The notes: a model not told the origin generated them from the sequence alone. Positions 1 to 7,474 are shown, counted from the first letter of the stretch. The stretch: DNA of 21,002 bases from Methylotenera_A sp031429035 (GCA_031429035.1 JANOYU010000002.1:1-21002), one strand, 5' to 3'. Program-made: numbers and translations.

Positions 1-1308
1 AACTTCGTAAAGCGAATATTCGCGCGTCAAACTTGGCAAATTGCTCATGGCTTGCGCGTCTAGATTTAATTTTGCAAAGGCCTCGTTACGAAACGTTTTA
101 TCCATCAACAAACGAATCAAATGCGGGTAGCTGGTAAACGGCGCGCCGTTGGGGTGATCGGTGGTGAGAAATATGCGCCACGGGTCATCCACGCTCAAAA
201 AAAGCTCCAAACCAATTGCCCATTGCAGCGCGTTTACATAATTCTGGTCACGGTATTTAAACGGCACTACGCCACAACCTGCATCGCATTCAATATCCAT
301 AATCACCGATTTTTTCGGGCTGGCATGGCGCGCATTTAGGTGCTGCATCATAGAATCACCAGAAGTAGTAACGGTTTGGCCGAATAAAATTTGGCCCACA
401 TCGGCGGTGATGTGTCTATTTTTATTCAGCGCCTCGGCGATTTGCGCAGCGGCGGATGAAAACTTTTTATCGCCTTCTAGCCCGTAGCTGTGAAACTGAA
501 TGTGCGTGAGGTGCATAGGCACGCCGTCCGAAGCTTGCATGGTGTCCAACGTGGTTTGAAAATTGCCTGCCGCGCCAAGGTTATTGCAATGCACATGCAG
601 TGGTTTTGCAATGCCTAGCTCGTTCACAGCGCGGCTTAACGACTTCAAAATATCGCGCGGCGTAACTTGATAATGCACATTATTTTCGTCTAAATTTAAG
701 CGACGTTGATTAAATTTAAACGCTGAAATGCCGCCAGGATTTACCACTTTAATGCCGATGGCTTGCGTGGCTGCGAGCGTCCATGCGACGTAATCGTTGA
801 TTATTTTTTGGTCGGCTTTGCTGGCTAGTAATCGTAAAAAATAATCATCATTGCCCAACATGGCGTAGCCGCCTTTATCTATCATCGGCGTGTCGGCCAT
901 CTCCAAATGCGCTTGGCGGGCGTTAATCGGCAAAATAGCAGGTTCAAACGCAGCGGTATAACCCATTTCAATATAGCGAAAGCCTGTTTCGGTGGTGGTT
1001 GGGGTTGAAAGATAAGTCGCATTATGGCTACAATTCGGCGTGCAAATATGCGCTTCAGGTTCTGAATATTGCCGAAACTCTGGCAACAGCATGCGCGCAA
1101 TATTTACCTTGCCGCCGCCAATATGGCTGTGCATATCGATCGCGCCAGCCATCACAATTTTTCCTGTTAAATCAACCGTTTGATTAATTTTTTCGGCGGT
1201 ATTTGGTTTGGCGATGATGCGTCCGTCACGGATGTAAATATCTTCCACCACGCCATTTTTATTGTGCGCGGGGTCGTATAATTTACCGTTTTTAAGTAGC
1301 GTAATCAT
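1..1308 (-). CDS. fhcA: Formyltransferase/hydrolase complex subunit A (FwdA/FmdA homologue), partial
   Basis: The minus strand reads open from an ATG at 1306-1308 to the window edge, giving the first 436 residues; the C-terminal part lies outside. The protein is an amidohydrolase-fold homologue of formylmethanofuran dehydrogenase subunit A. Visible motifs are the metal-binding IDMHSH (about residues 58-62), GIKVVNPGG with a lysine near 187 that fits the carboxylated metal-bridging lysine, HVHCNN near 238-242, HLTH near 266-269, and TTDHPNGAPF near 382-391 with the catalytic-type aspartate. In methylotrophs FhcA hydrolyses the formyl group from formyl-methylofuran to give formate, in a cytoplasmic complex with FhcB, FhcC and FhcD. 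It lies 128 bp downstream of fhcB on the same strand, with a palindromic repeat between them. No clear Shine-Dalgarno precedes the ATG. The family assignment is strong; the role rests on the known methylotroph complex. Confidence 0.93.
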   Translation of the reverse strand, partial: MITLLKNGKLYDPAHNKNGVVEDIYIRDGRIIAKPNTAEKINQTVDLTGKIVMAGAIDMHSHIGGGKVNIARMLLPEFRQYSEPEAHICTPNCSHNATYLSTPTTTETGFRYIEMGYTAAFEPAILPINARQAHLEMADTPMIDKGGYAMLGNDDYFLRLLASKADQKIINDYVAWTLAATQAIGIKVVNPGGISAFKFNQRRLNLDENNVHYQVTPRDILKSLSRAVNELGIAKPLHVHCNNLGAAGNFQTTLDTMQASDGVPMHLTHIQFHSYGLEGDKKFSSAAAQIAEALNKNRHITADVGQILFGQTVTTSGDSMMQHLNARHASPKKSVIMDIECDAGCGVVPFKYRDQNYVNALQWAIGLELFLSVDDPWRIFLTTDHPNGAPFTSYPHLIRLLMDKTFRNEAFAKLNLDAQAMSNLPSLTREYSLYEV

Positions 1309-1333
1309 TTGCTAATACCAAAAACTTCCACTT

Positions 1334-1417
1334 CCGTCATTATCGCGAAAGTGGGAATCCATTGAGGTTTTAAAAGGTTGTGACAAAAATGGATTCCCGC
1401 TTTCGCGGGAATGACGG
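1334..1417. repeat. 84-bp palindromic repeat, dRS3-like arms, between fhcB and fhcA
   Basis: Two 30-bp arms (1334-1363 and 1388-1417) are inverted copies differing at 3 positions, separated by 24 bp. Each arm contains a smaller palindrome of the form ATTCCCGC-TTTC-GCGGGAAT, perfect in the right arm and degraded in the left. This resembles the ATTCCC(N)nGGGAAT repeats, called dRS3 in Neisseria, that are dispersed in betaproteobacterial genomes. It could fold in the fhcB-fhcA transcript as a long hairpin and affect mRNA stability or relative expression, which is inference. No gene lies in this gap. Confidence 0.8.
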
Positions 1418-1436
1418 TAGAGGGTGTAGGCTAACC

Positions 1437-2867
1437 TCATAGCAACGCCTCAATTTGGCTCACAACTTCGCTCAAGGTCGGTAAATCAGTGTCACGAATT
1501 TTCTTCAAAGGCAAAATCACAGCTGAATCCACGCGAAACAACGTGCCGCCGCAATCTAAGCCAGGCGTGGCGATTGGAATGAAAACTTCTGGTGTTTGAA
1601 TGGCGCACTCCCTCTCCCCAGCCCTCTCCCACGAGGGGAGAGGGGGCACCTTTGTGGTGTTATTTGGGTTTAAATTATTTGTGGAAGATTTAGCACTGTG
1701 TTGCTGTAAAACCTCAATACCATCCCCAGTTGCCACGCCAAATCCCCTCGCCCCTTGTGGGAGAGGGCTGGGGAGAGGGGCGATATTTCCAATTACAATC
1801 AATGGCTTATCAGTCGCAGCTGGCGCTTTATCCGCATTGAAACTATTTACCCAAATCACTAAATCATGCTCAACAACTTCTTCATTTAACGCCAAACCGC
1901 TCAACCAAGTGTTCACATTATTCGCGCTGGTGTCGCCATCGCTACCGCCAAGCGGCAAGCCAGCAGCGCGTGTAGATTGATTAAGTATTGCCACCGTTTC
2001 GGTAATATTTTGAATGGTCAGCTCGGCGTGTGGAAAGTCTAAATCCTTCGCCGCCCAAGTTAACACTGAGTATTTGGCAGTTTTTAATTTATCGGCAACG
2101 GCTTGCAAATCACTCACTTTTATACCAGCAATTTCTGCCACTTTTAATACTTTGCCAGTAACCAAAGCGCGCAATGCAATGGAGACCGAGGGTAAATCAT
2201 CTGCTCTGCAAGGCAATACCAGAGCGGCCTGCAGAGCATCGCTTTTAATGATGCCTTGATTTAAAGCTTCACCAATCACGATTATTTGCCTATTTTTAGC
2301 GCTTACAAACATGCCGTCGCAATCGACAAAGCGTTCAAAAAACCGTGGATTATGCGAAACAATATCGCTACCAATGCACACAATCACATCGGCACGGTTT
2401 TTCACTTCGGTCAGTGTTGTGGTCTGCCAGCCAGTACTTTGCAGTACTTTTAGGTTGCGCGCCATGCTTTGCGCGTTCATGTGTTGCAGGCTGCTGTTGG
2501 TTTTTTGGGCGAGATTATAAATGGCTCGAAAACCTTGCACATCGGTGCTTAAGCCCGCAAATAAAGACTGCTTGCTGGTTTTGAGTAATTTAGCAGCATG
2601 CGCAATGGCTTGTTGCATTGTTGCTGGTTTACCGTTAATTTGTGGTGAGATGTTAGTAAAAGGTTGCTCAAAAAAACTGACACTTTTAGCGCAGCAGTTT
2701 TTATTTCCAGCGATATTTCCAGCGCTTAACACCTTGATTTTATTATTATTATTTTCAACTTGAATATCGTCGCAAAGCAAGCCGCAGGCAGGGCAGGTTA
2801 CCATGCAGGTGGCGCTTATGGTGTTTGATTTAACAATTGTAACTTTCATGCTGCAATTTTGCCACAT
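1437..2867 (-). CDS. fhcB: Formyltransferase/hydrolase complex subunit B (FwdB/FmdB homologue) with in-frame repeat insertion
   Basis: A 476-residue homologue of formylmethanofuran dehydrogenase subunit B. The N-terminus carries CPACGLLCDDI (Cys 25, 28 and 32) and a further Cys pair at 58-59, like the iron-sulfur motif of FwdB. In the hydrolase complex FhcB is a structural subunit that has lost the tungstopterin active site. Consistent with this, the region around HMNAQSMARN, where FwdB has its Cys/Sec ligand, contains no cysteine. About 57 residues between PLIVIGNIA and CAIQTPEVFIPIATPG are translated from a two-copy inverted repeat (PLPSPLPQGARG at one end, PPLPSWERAGERE at the other) and look foreign to the fold. 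FmdB-like sequence resumes afterwards (FIPIATPGLDCGGTLFR). The start is uncertain: the ATG at 2867 and an in-frame ATG at 2849 (MKVTIVK) both lack a clear ribosome-binding site. The gene is first in the fhc set seen here and divergent from the DUF2721 gene. Confidence 0.9.
   Translation of the reverse strand: MWQNCSMKVTIVKSNTISATCMVTCPACGLLCDDIQVENNNNKIKVLSAGNIAGNKNCCAKSVSFFEQPFTNISPQINGKPATMQQAIAHAAKLLKTSKQSLFAGLSTDVQGFRAIYNLAQKTNSSLQHMNAQSMARNLKVLQSTGWQTTTLTEVKNRADVIVCIGSDIVSHNPRFFERFVDCDGMFVSAKNRQIIVIGEALNQGIIKSDALQAALVLPCRADDLPSVSIALRALVTGKVLKVAEIAGIKVSDLQAVADKLKTAKYSVLTWAAKDLDFPHAELTIQNITETVAILNQSTRAAGLPLGGSDGDTSANNVNTWLSGLALNEEVVEHDLVIWVNSFNADKAPAATDKPLIVIGNIAPLPSPLPQGARGFGVATGDGIEVLQQHSAKSSTNNLNPNNTTKVPPLPSWERAGERECAIQTPEVFIPIATPGLDCGGTLFRVDSAVILPLKKIRDTDLPTLSEVVSQIEALL
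1608..1782. repeat. REP-type inverted pair (BIME-like) inside fhcB
   Basis: Two copies of a G/C-rich element about 40 bp long lie at 1608-1648 and 1743-1782 in opposite orientation, with about 94 bp between them. They share the core CCCTCTCCCCAGCCCTCTCC followed by CAC-R-AGGGG-M-GAGGG, and each has an internal stem (CCCTCTCCC with GAGGGGAGAGGG). The same family occurs between ndk and rlmN. The pair is read through in frame by fhcB and adds about 57 residues, including the LPSWERAGERE peptide that is often the translated trace of such repeats. REP pairs of this kind are thought to be mobilised by RAYT transposases; none is visible in this window. Confidence 0.85.
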
Positions 2868-2953
2868 TTCGCCGCAATTTTGCTTTTAAGTTTGTTTGCA
2901 TACGGTACAATTCATTCAATCAAAATTACAAAACAACTGACAGAATAATCACC
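2868..2953. promoter_or_regulatory. Divergent promoter region between fhcB and the DUF2721 gene
   Basis: These 86 bp separate two divergent starts, so they should hold promoters for both. For the plus strand a TACAAT -10-like hexamer lies at 2906-2911, with a weak TTTTAA at 2884-2889 (16-bp spacing). On the minus strand no convincing -35/-10 pair is visible. No ribosome-binding site precedes the ATG at 2954. The promoter call is tentative. Confidence 0.35.
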
Positions 2954-3382
2954 ATGCAAATCGTCGCAGAAAACCTTAGCACTGTCTCGCAGGTCATCCA
3001 AATGGCCGTTGCGCCCGTGTTTTTGCTGACAGGTATTGGCGCCATTTTAAGCGTTCTCACGGGCAGGCTAGGGCGCTTAGTAGATAGGTTTAGAGTGTTA
3101 ACTGAATCGTCTGAAACGTTACCAGCTGCCCAAACGCGCGAGCTAACAATTTTAACCGTGCGTGCTGTTTGGGTGCATTGGGCAATTACGCTGTGTACCG
3201 CAGCGGCCTTGTTTGTGGCCATTGTGATTGGCGCGCTATTTGTGGGTGCGGTGGCGAATATCGACCCATCGCGCATCGTTTCTATCTTGTTTATTGTGGC
3301 CATGACCAGCCTGATTATTGGTTTGGGTTGCTTTTTGCGCGAGATTTCGCTATCGGTGCATATTCTTAAAGATAACACTTAA
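2954..3382 (+). CDS. DUF2721 family small membrane protein
   Basis: A 142-residue protein with three likely membrane segments: about residues 12-36 (including APVFLLTGIGAILSVLTGR), 74-97 and 108-130. The conserved APVFLLTGIGAILSVLTGRLGRLVDR block, followed by a charged loop and two C-terminal hydrophobic segments, is characteristic of DUF2721. The function of this family is unknown and nothing nearby suggests one. It stands alone, divergent from the fhc genes and convergent with the GNAT-like gene. The minus-strand open frame over the same interval has a composition typical of a coding shadow. Confidence 0.85.
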   Translation: MQIVAENLSTVSQVIQMAVAPVFLLTGIGAILSVLTGRLGRLVDRFRVLTESSETLPAAQTRELTILTVRAVWVHWAITLCTAAALFVAIVIGALFVGAVANIDPSRIVSILFIVAMTSLIIGLGCFLREISLSVHILKDNT

Positions 3383-3532
3383 AAATATTGTCGGATTGAC
3401 TTAACTTGCATTTGAAGCACACCTATTTGATATAGAACATTAAAACCGCATTAACTAGCCATTTATTTGTGCTCAAAAAATGCAACCTTATTTGCGTTGT
3501 TGGGTTTATTTTAACAACTGGCATTATTCATT
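3383..3532. other. Convergent intergenic region with weak inverted repeat
   Basis: This AT-rich 150-bp gap lies between the ends of the DUF2721 and GNAT-like genes. An interrupted inverted repeat is present: TGCATTTGAAGCAC at 3407-3420 against GTGCTCAAAAAATGCA at 3469-3484, pairing with gaps across about 48 bp. No strong GC-rich terminator with a T-tract is visible. I see no gene in it. Confidence 0.35.
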
Positions 3533-4804
3533 TTAAATTAAGGTAAGTAGTTGCAAGCTTTCTAAAGCAGCGCTGTTTGAGAATAGATTTAAATTCGGAC
3601 AAAGTACCAACAGCATAGCTGGCTCGAAAGATTTTGGTTGGTAAGCATTGGGGCTCACTATTAATGGCTGAAGATTTTGCTGACTGAATATACTTTTAAT
3701 CACCATTAATGCGTTTTCTGAACACTGTGTTTCAAAATGTAAATATACTTTTTCAAGTCCGCCAAAGTCCAATGTCTTATATCTATCTAACAGCGCGGAA
3801 TCGCTAACGCCATCTAACAAACCAAGGTGTAACACGATTGCTTTGCCCTCTAATGCAAAAAGCGGCTTCTGCCAATAAAATTTAGCCGCGTAAGCTGCAG
3901 GTAATTTTAAGTATAAGTAATTGTAATTACCCATCAAACTCAACTGTCCGCCAAAAGTGCGCTTATTATGTAAAACGCCTGCCTCGGTATATGCAGCATT
4001 TGCGCCCATATCATAATATTCAAAACCATTGGCAATTGCCCACTGAATCTGCAAGTAAGTAATAACCACATTTGTTTCGCGATATTGCTGCGATTCGCTA
4101 AAAATAAACTCTGGAAACCCCATGCGATCCGATTGCCAATAGTGTTTTTTGTTTCTTTCTGAAAAGTGCCCAATGATGCAACCAACTTCTTTATCATTGT
4201 GTAATAACAAGTTAAATTGACCAGTTTTAAAAGTCATTTCTATGAGTTGTTCTATAGGAAAATGATAAGCACCTTTCCCGAATCTAGCGCTAGCATAAGG
4301 TTTTAGCATTTGTTCATTAAGTCGAATGACATCATCAATATTAGTTACTTTTTTAAGTTTGAAATTAGCGGCCTGACAATTAATTAATCTGCGCTTACGT
4401 TTTTCAAATCCCATTAAAATATCGTCTATCGTCTGATTTTTAAGTGATATAACGGTAGAGAGGTTTAACGGTAAGCAAATTGCCCCCGGAAAGGGCAGTT
4501 CGCTTACAAGCACCTTTGCTTTGGAAGTGCTAGTGGTTTTACAATCGCTAATACTGCTGCTGTTAGAAATGGTACTTGATGCATTTAAGTCATCTAGCCC
4601 TAAAAAACTAATTGTGTTTGTGCGCTCTGATTTTCTTCCCAAATAATAAAACCTAACAGCCGATGATTTGCTGCTGGGTAAGCTGCTAAATTGCCAGCGC
4701 CATGAATAAATAAGGCGAACAATCTGTTTAAGCCTATGCTTTTCTTCTTTTAAAAAGAATTTGATAGAAGGTTGATGCAAAGATGTTAAAAGTTGATTCA
4801 TCAT
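3533..4804 (-). CDS. GNAT/FemAB-like acyltransferase family protein (putative)
   Basis: A 423-residue protein. Residues from about 120 to 320 look like the Acetyltransf_6/FemAB-like GNAT fold: a basic stretch GFEKRKRRLI, then a long central region with LLLHNDKEVGCIIGHF, QWAIANGFEYYDMGANAA and HNKRTFGG, the last resembling the end of such domains (position-in-fold plus acyl-CoA or tRNA-acceptor pocket). The N-terminal part, including a serine-rich stretch near residues 75-95, and the last about 90 residues are not recognisable. No signal peptide or lipobox is seen, and the substrate cannot be guessed. The gene is monocistronic, unrelated to both neighbours, and visibly AT-richer than the ndk-der block, which could suggest later acquisition. 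Two consecutive ATGs occur at the start and no ribosome-binding site is visible before them. Confidence 0.55.
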   Translation of the reverse strand: MMNQLLTSLHQPSIKFFLKEEKHRLKQIVRLIYSWRWQFSSLPSSKSSAVRFYYLGRKSERTNTISFLGLDDLNASSTISNSSSISDCKTTSTSKAKVLVSELPFPGAICLPLNLSTVISLKNQTIDDILMGFEKRKRRLINCQAANFKLKKVTNIDDVIRLNEQMLKPYASARFGKGAYHFPIEQLIEMTFKTGQFNLLLHNDKEVGCIIGHFSERNKKHYWQSDRMGFPEFIFSESQQYRETNVVITYLQIQWAIANGFEYYDMGANAAYTEAGVLHNKRTFGGQLSLMGNYNYLYLKLPAAYAAKFYWQKPLFALEGKAIVLHLGLLDGVSDSALLDRYKTLDFGGLEKVYLHFETQCSENALMVIKSIFSQQNLQPLIVSPNAYQPKSFEPAMLLVLCPNLNLFSNSAALESLQLLTLI

Positions 4805-5017
4805 TATTATTAATTAAATCAAATTAATCTTAAAGGTAAAATCGTCAATGCGTTTTCTATATACACATTATTTGTAATATTGCCACAATTTTAGCAATTA
4901 GAATATAAGCAAATACAAAATTGATGGTTTAAAAAAATCGTTAAAAATGTTAAAATCCGCTTTTACCTAAGTTGTTCTTTTATTTAATATATCTTTTAAA
5001 ATCTAGTGGAGTTTCAA
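4805..5017 (+). promoter_or_regulatory. ndk upstream region with candidate promoter
   Basis: This 213-bp AT-rich gap separates the divergent GNAT-like gene and ndk. A TAAAAT -10-like hexamer at 4951-4956, with TTTAAA at 4928-4933 (17-bp spacing), is the best plus-strand promoter candidate and would start transcription near 4963. The ribosome-binding site TGGAG at 5007-5011 sits 6 bases before the ATG at 5018. No hairpin or other structure stands out. Confidence 0.4.
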
Positions 5018-5422
5018 ATGGCAGTAGAACGCACCCTTAGCATTATCAAACCAGACGCAGTGGCAAAAAACGTGATTGGTCAAATTTATACGCGCTTTGA
5101 AAACGCGGGTTTAAAAATTGTGGCGGCAAAAATGACGCATTTAAGCAAAGCCGAGGCGGAAGGTTTTTACGCGGTGCATGCGGCGCGTCCGTTTTTTAAC
5201 GATTTAGTGGCATTTATGATTTCTGGCCCAGTGATGATAACCGCGCTAGAAGGCGACAATGCGGTTTTGAAACACCGTGATTTAATGGGCGCAACTAACC
5301 CAAAAGACGCGGCTGCAGGTACTATTCGTGCCGATTTTGCTGAAAGTATTGATGCGAATGCGGTGCATGGTAGTGACAGCGCTGAGAATGCGGCGATTGA
5401 AATTAAATATTTCTTTGGCTAA
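5018..5422 (+). CDS. ndk: Nucleoside diphosphate kinase
   Basis: A 134-residue protein starting MAVERTLSIIKPDAVAKN. NDK transfers the gamma phosphate of ATP to nucleoside diphosphates through a phosphohistidine. The catalytic histidine is in NAVHGSDS (His117), and Lys11 in IIKPDAV and the RDLMGATNP segment are the usual nucleotide-site residues. The ATG at 5018 is preferred over the in-frame GTG at 5006, because that GTG overlaps the ribosome-binding site TGGAG (5007-5011). The protein ends at IEIKYFFG. Typical proteobacterial NDKs, such as the 143-residue E. coli enzyme, continue about 9 more residues (pattern FFGEGEVCPR). The stop lies only 8 bases before a REP-type repeat, so the C-terminus may have been trimmed by that insertion. 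The catalytic core is complete. Confidence 0.97.
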   Translation: MAVERTLSIIKPDAVAKNVIGQIYTRFENAGLKIVAAKMTHLSKAEAEGFYAVHAARPFFNDLVAFMISGPVMITALEGDNAVLKHRDLMGATNPKDAAAGTIRADFAESIDANAVHGSDSAENAAIEIKYFFG

Positions 5423-5430
5423 TGGTTTTA

Positions 5431-5540
5431 GCCCCTCGCCCGTGTGCGGGAGAGGGGTTGGGGAGAGGGGCAATGTGCGTTTAATTTGCTTTGCCCCTCT
5501 CCCGCGCTGTCGCGCACCCTCTCCCGCCTGCGGGCGAGGG
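5431..5540. repeat. REP-type inverted pair between ndk and rlmN
   Basis: Two inverted copies of the same G/C-rich family found inside fhcB lie at 5431-5471 and 5493-5540, about 21 bp apart. Each can fold alone (CCCCTCGCCCG with CGGGAGAGGGG; CCCTCTCCCGC with GCGGGCGAGGG), and the two can also pair with each other. A more decayed third trace, CTCCCGTTTTTTGGGCGAAGG, lies at about 5553-5573. The element fills most of the 172-bp gap and would separate ndk and rlmN messages as a stabiliser or attenuator; that role is inference. Confidence 0.85.
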
Positions 5541-5594
5541 TTTGTTAAGCGGTCTCCCGTTTTTTGGGCGAAGGTATATTAAGGCTATAAAGCA

Positions 5595-6707
5595 TTGATT
5601 AATCTATTAAATTACAATCAACCACAACTCGCCGATTACTTTGCAAGTATCGGCGAGAAGCCTTTTCGCGCCAAGCAATTGATGCGTTGGATGCACCATT
5701 TTGGCGTGCATGATTTTACGCAGATGACGGATATTGCGAAAAGTTTGCGCGAAAAATTGGCGATTGATACTGAAATTAGTTTGCCCAATGTGCAGTTGGA
5801 GCAAATATCTAACGATGGCACGCGCAAATGGCTAATCGGTACAGATGATAAAAATGGTGTCGCAAATAGCATAGAAACCGTATTTATCCCAGAGGATGAT
5901 AGAGGTACATTATGTATCTCTAGCCAAGTCGGTTGTGCGCTGGCTTGCACATTTTGTAGCACAGGTGCGCAGGGCTTTAACCGCAATTTAAGTGTTTCTG
6001 AAATTATTGGCCAGCTAGCGATTGCTAATAAATCGCTGCGCAGTGAATCAGGTTACGATTTGCTATCTGCTAATGACCGCATCATATCAAACGTGGTGAT
6101 GATGGGCATGGGCGAGCCACTGACCAATTACGATAACGTGGTGACCGCTATGCAAATTATGTTGGATGATAGTGCATATGGTTTAAGCCGCCGCCGCGTA
6201 ACGCTTTCTACCAGTGGCATCGTGCCTGCCATGGATAGACTAAAGGAAGATTGTGCGGTTGCTTTAGCTGTCAGCCTGCATGCGCCAAACGACGCGCTTC
6301 GCGATGTACTGGTGCCAATCAATAAAAAATATCCAATTAAAGAATTGATGGCAGCGTGTAATCGTTATTTAGAAAAAGCACCGCGTGATTTTGTGACTTT
6401 TGAATATGTGATGCTAGACGGTGTGAATGACACTGTTGAACACGCGCATGAACTATTAGAAGTGATTAAACACGTGCCTTGCAAGCTCAATCTGATTCCG
6501 TTTAACCCGTTTCCAAACAGTGGTTACGAGACATCTAAGCCTAGCCATATTCGCGTTTTTCGTGATATTTTAATGCAAGCGGGTTATATTGTTACTGTGC
6601 GTAAAACGCGCGGTGACGATATTGACGCAGCGTGCGGGCAATTAGCTGGTAAAGTGCTAGATAAAACCAAACGTAATAAGACTATTCCAATTGAGGTGGT
6701 TGTATGA
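5595..6707 (+). CDS. rlmN: Dual-specificity 23S rRNA/tRNA adenine C2-methyltransferase (radical SAM)
   Basis: A 370-residue RlmN. It methylates A2503 of 23S rRNA and A37 of certain tRNAs with a radical SAM mechanism. The cluster motif CALACTFC gives Cys114, Cys118 and Cys121. The C-terminal catalytic cysteine is in DIDAACGQLAG (Cys347). MMGMGEPLTNYDNV and VSLHAPND are further family blocks, and the N-terminal EKPFRAKQLMRWMHHFGV matches the usual accessory domain. The start is TTG at 5595: no in-frame ATG exists between the preceding stop (5580-5582) and the conserved domain, and AAGG at 5581-5584 lies 10 bases upstream. A REP-type repeat abuts the upstream region. The stop overlaps the pilW start (ATGA), implying translational coupling. 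Confidence 0.97.
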   Translation: MINLLNYNQPQLADYFASIGEKPFRAKQLMRWMHHFGVHDFTQMTDIAKSLREKLAIDTEISLPNVQLEQISNDGTRKWLIGTDDKNGVANSIETVFIPEDDRGTLCISSQVGCALACTFCSTGAQGFNRNLSVSEIIGQLAIANKSLRSESGYDLLSANDRIISNVVMMGMGEPLTNYDNVVTAMQIMLDDSAYGLSRRRVTLSTSGIVPAMDRLKEDCAVALAVSLHAPNDALRDVLVPINKKYPIKELMAACNRYLEKAPRDFVTFEYVMLDGVNDTVEHAHELLEVIKHVPCKLNLIPFNPFPNSGYETSKPSHIRVFRDILMQAGYIVTVRKTRGDDIDAACGQLAGKVLDKTKRNKTIPIEVVV

Positions 6708-7474
6708 ATATAAAAAGTTGGGTGTTGTTAAGTTTAATTATGATGCTCAATGCTTGCGCCAACGTTGGTCAAACCAATAATGGCAGTAATAGTGATGTAT
6801 ATAACGAAACGGCGCTGACCGCGCGCGCTAGAGCGCACACCGATTTAGGTGCAGCTTATTTGCAGCAAGGCAAATACGAAATTGCCTTAAGTGAGTTTAG
6901 CGAAGCCACACAAATTGACCCTAGCTATGCCTTGGCTTATAACGGCCTAGGTTTAGTCTATGCAGCGCTTGGTGAAGATGCGAAAGCCGATGCCAACTAT
7001 AAAAAATCGATAGAATTGCAACCAAAAAGCTCAGAATCGCATAACAATTACGGTAGTTTTTTATGCAGCAGAAAACGCTACGATGAATCAATTGGCCATT
7101 TTTTAGAGGCGGTTAAAAACCCGCTGTATGGCACACCACACTTGGCTTATGCCAATGCGGGTATCTGTTCGGCACGTAAAAATGACATTAAAAATGCCGA
7201 AATTTACCTCAATAAAGCGCTGCAAATACAGCCGCTAACACATTCGGCCGCAACACAGCTGGCAGAGATTCAATTTAAACGCGGCGATGCCACAACTGCG
7301 CAAAAAACGCTACAAAACGCGCTAGTTGCAAGCCCCAATGCCGAAACTTTATGGTTGGGCTTAAAAATTGCGCGTGTGCTGGGCGATAAAGATAACGTCT
7401 CTAGTTATGCGCTGCAATTGCGCCAACAGCACCCCAACTCTGAAGAAACGCGTTTATTGTTAAGTGGAAAATAA
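6704..7474 (+). CDS. pilW: Type IV pilus biogenesis/stability TPR lipoprotein PilW (PilF)
   Basis: A 256-residue protein with a lipoprotein signal peptide: hydrophobic residues 5-16, then lipobox MLNAC with Cys18. Tetratricopeptide repeats follow from about residue 42 (AHTDLGAAYLQQGKYEIALS, then ALAYNGLGLVYAALGEDAKA, SHNNYGSFLCSRKRYDES, and further helices to about 240). PilW/PilF is the outer-membrane lipoprotein needed for multimerisation of the PilQ secretin in type IV pili. The ATG overlaps the rlmN stop by ATGA, with GAGG at 6693-6696. The position after rlmN and before rodZ is conserved in many proteobacteria and supports the call. Confidence 0.92.
   Translation: MNIKSWVLLSLIMMLNACANVGQTNNGSNSDVYNETALTARARAHTDLGAAYLQQGKYEIALSEFSEATQIDPSYALAYNGLGLVYAALGEDAKADANYKKSIELQPKSSESHNNYGSFLCSRKRYDESIGHFLEAVKNPLYGTPHLAYANAGICSARKNDIKNAEIYLNKALQIQPLTHSAATQLAEIQFKRGDATTAQKTLQNALVASPNAETLWLGLKIARVLGDKDNVSSYALQLRQQHPNSEETRLLLSGK

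Noticed and set aside
1600..1980. Plus-strand open frame antisense to fhcB
   Set aside because: It runs over the REP pair and is the complement of conserved FhcB sequence. No family resemblance or ribosome-binding site.
2926..3378. 150-codon minus-strand open frame opposite the DUF2721 gene
   Set aside because: The plus-strand protein is a clear family member with membrane segments; the opposite frame has no recognisable domain.
5006..5017. GTG at 5006 as ndk start
   Set aside because: It overlaps the Shine-Dalgarno, and MAVERTLSIIKPDA is the usual NDK N-terminus.
5431..5573. Possible CRISPR-like array in the ndk-rlmN gap
   Set aside because: The copies are inverted and palindromic, with no regular direct repeats or unique spacers; REP-type pair fits.
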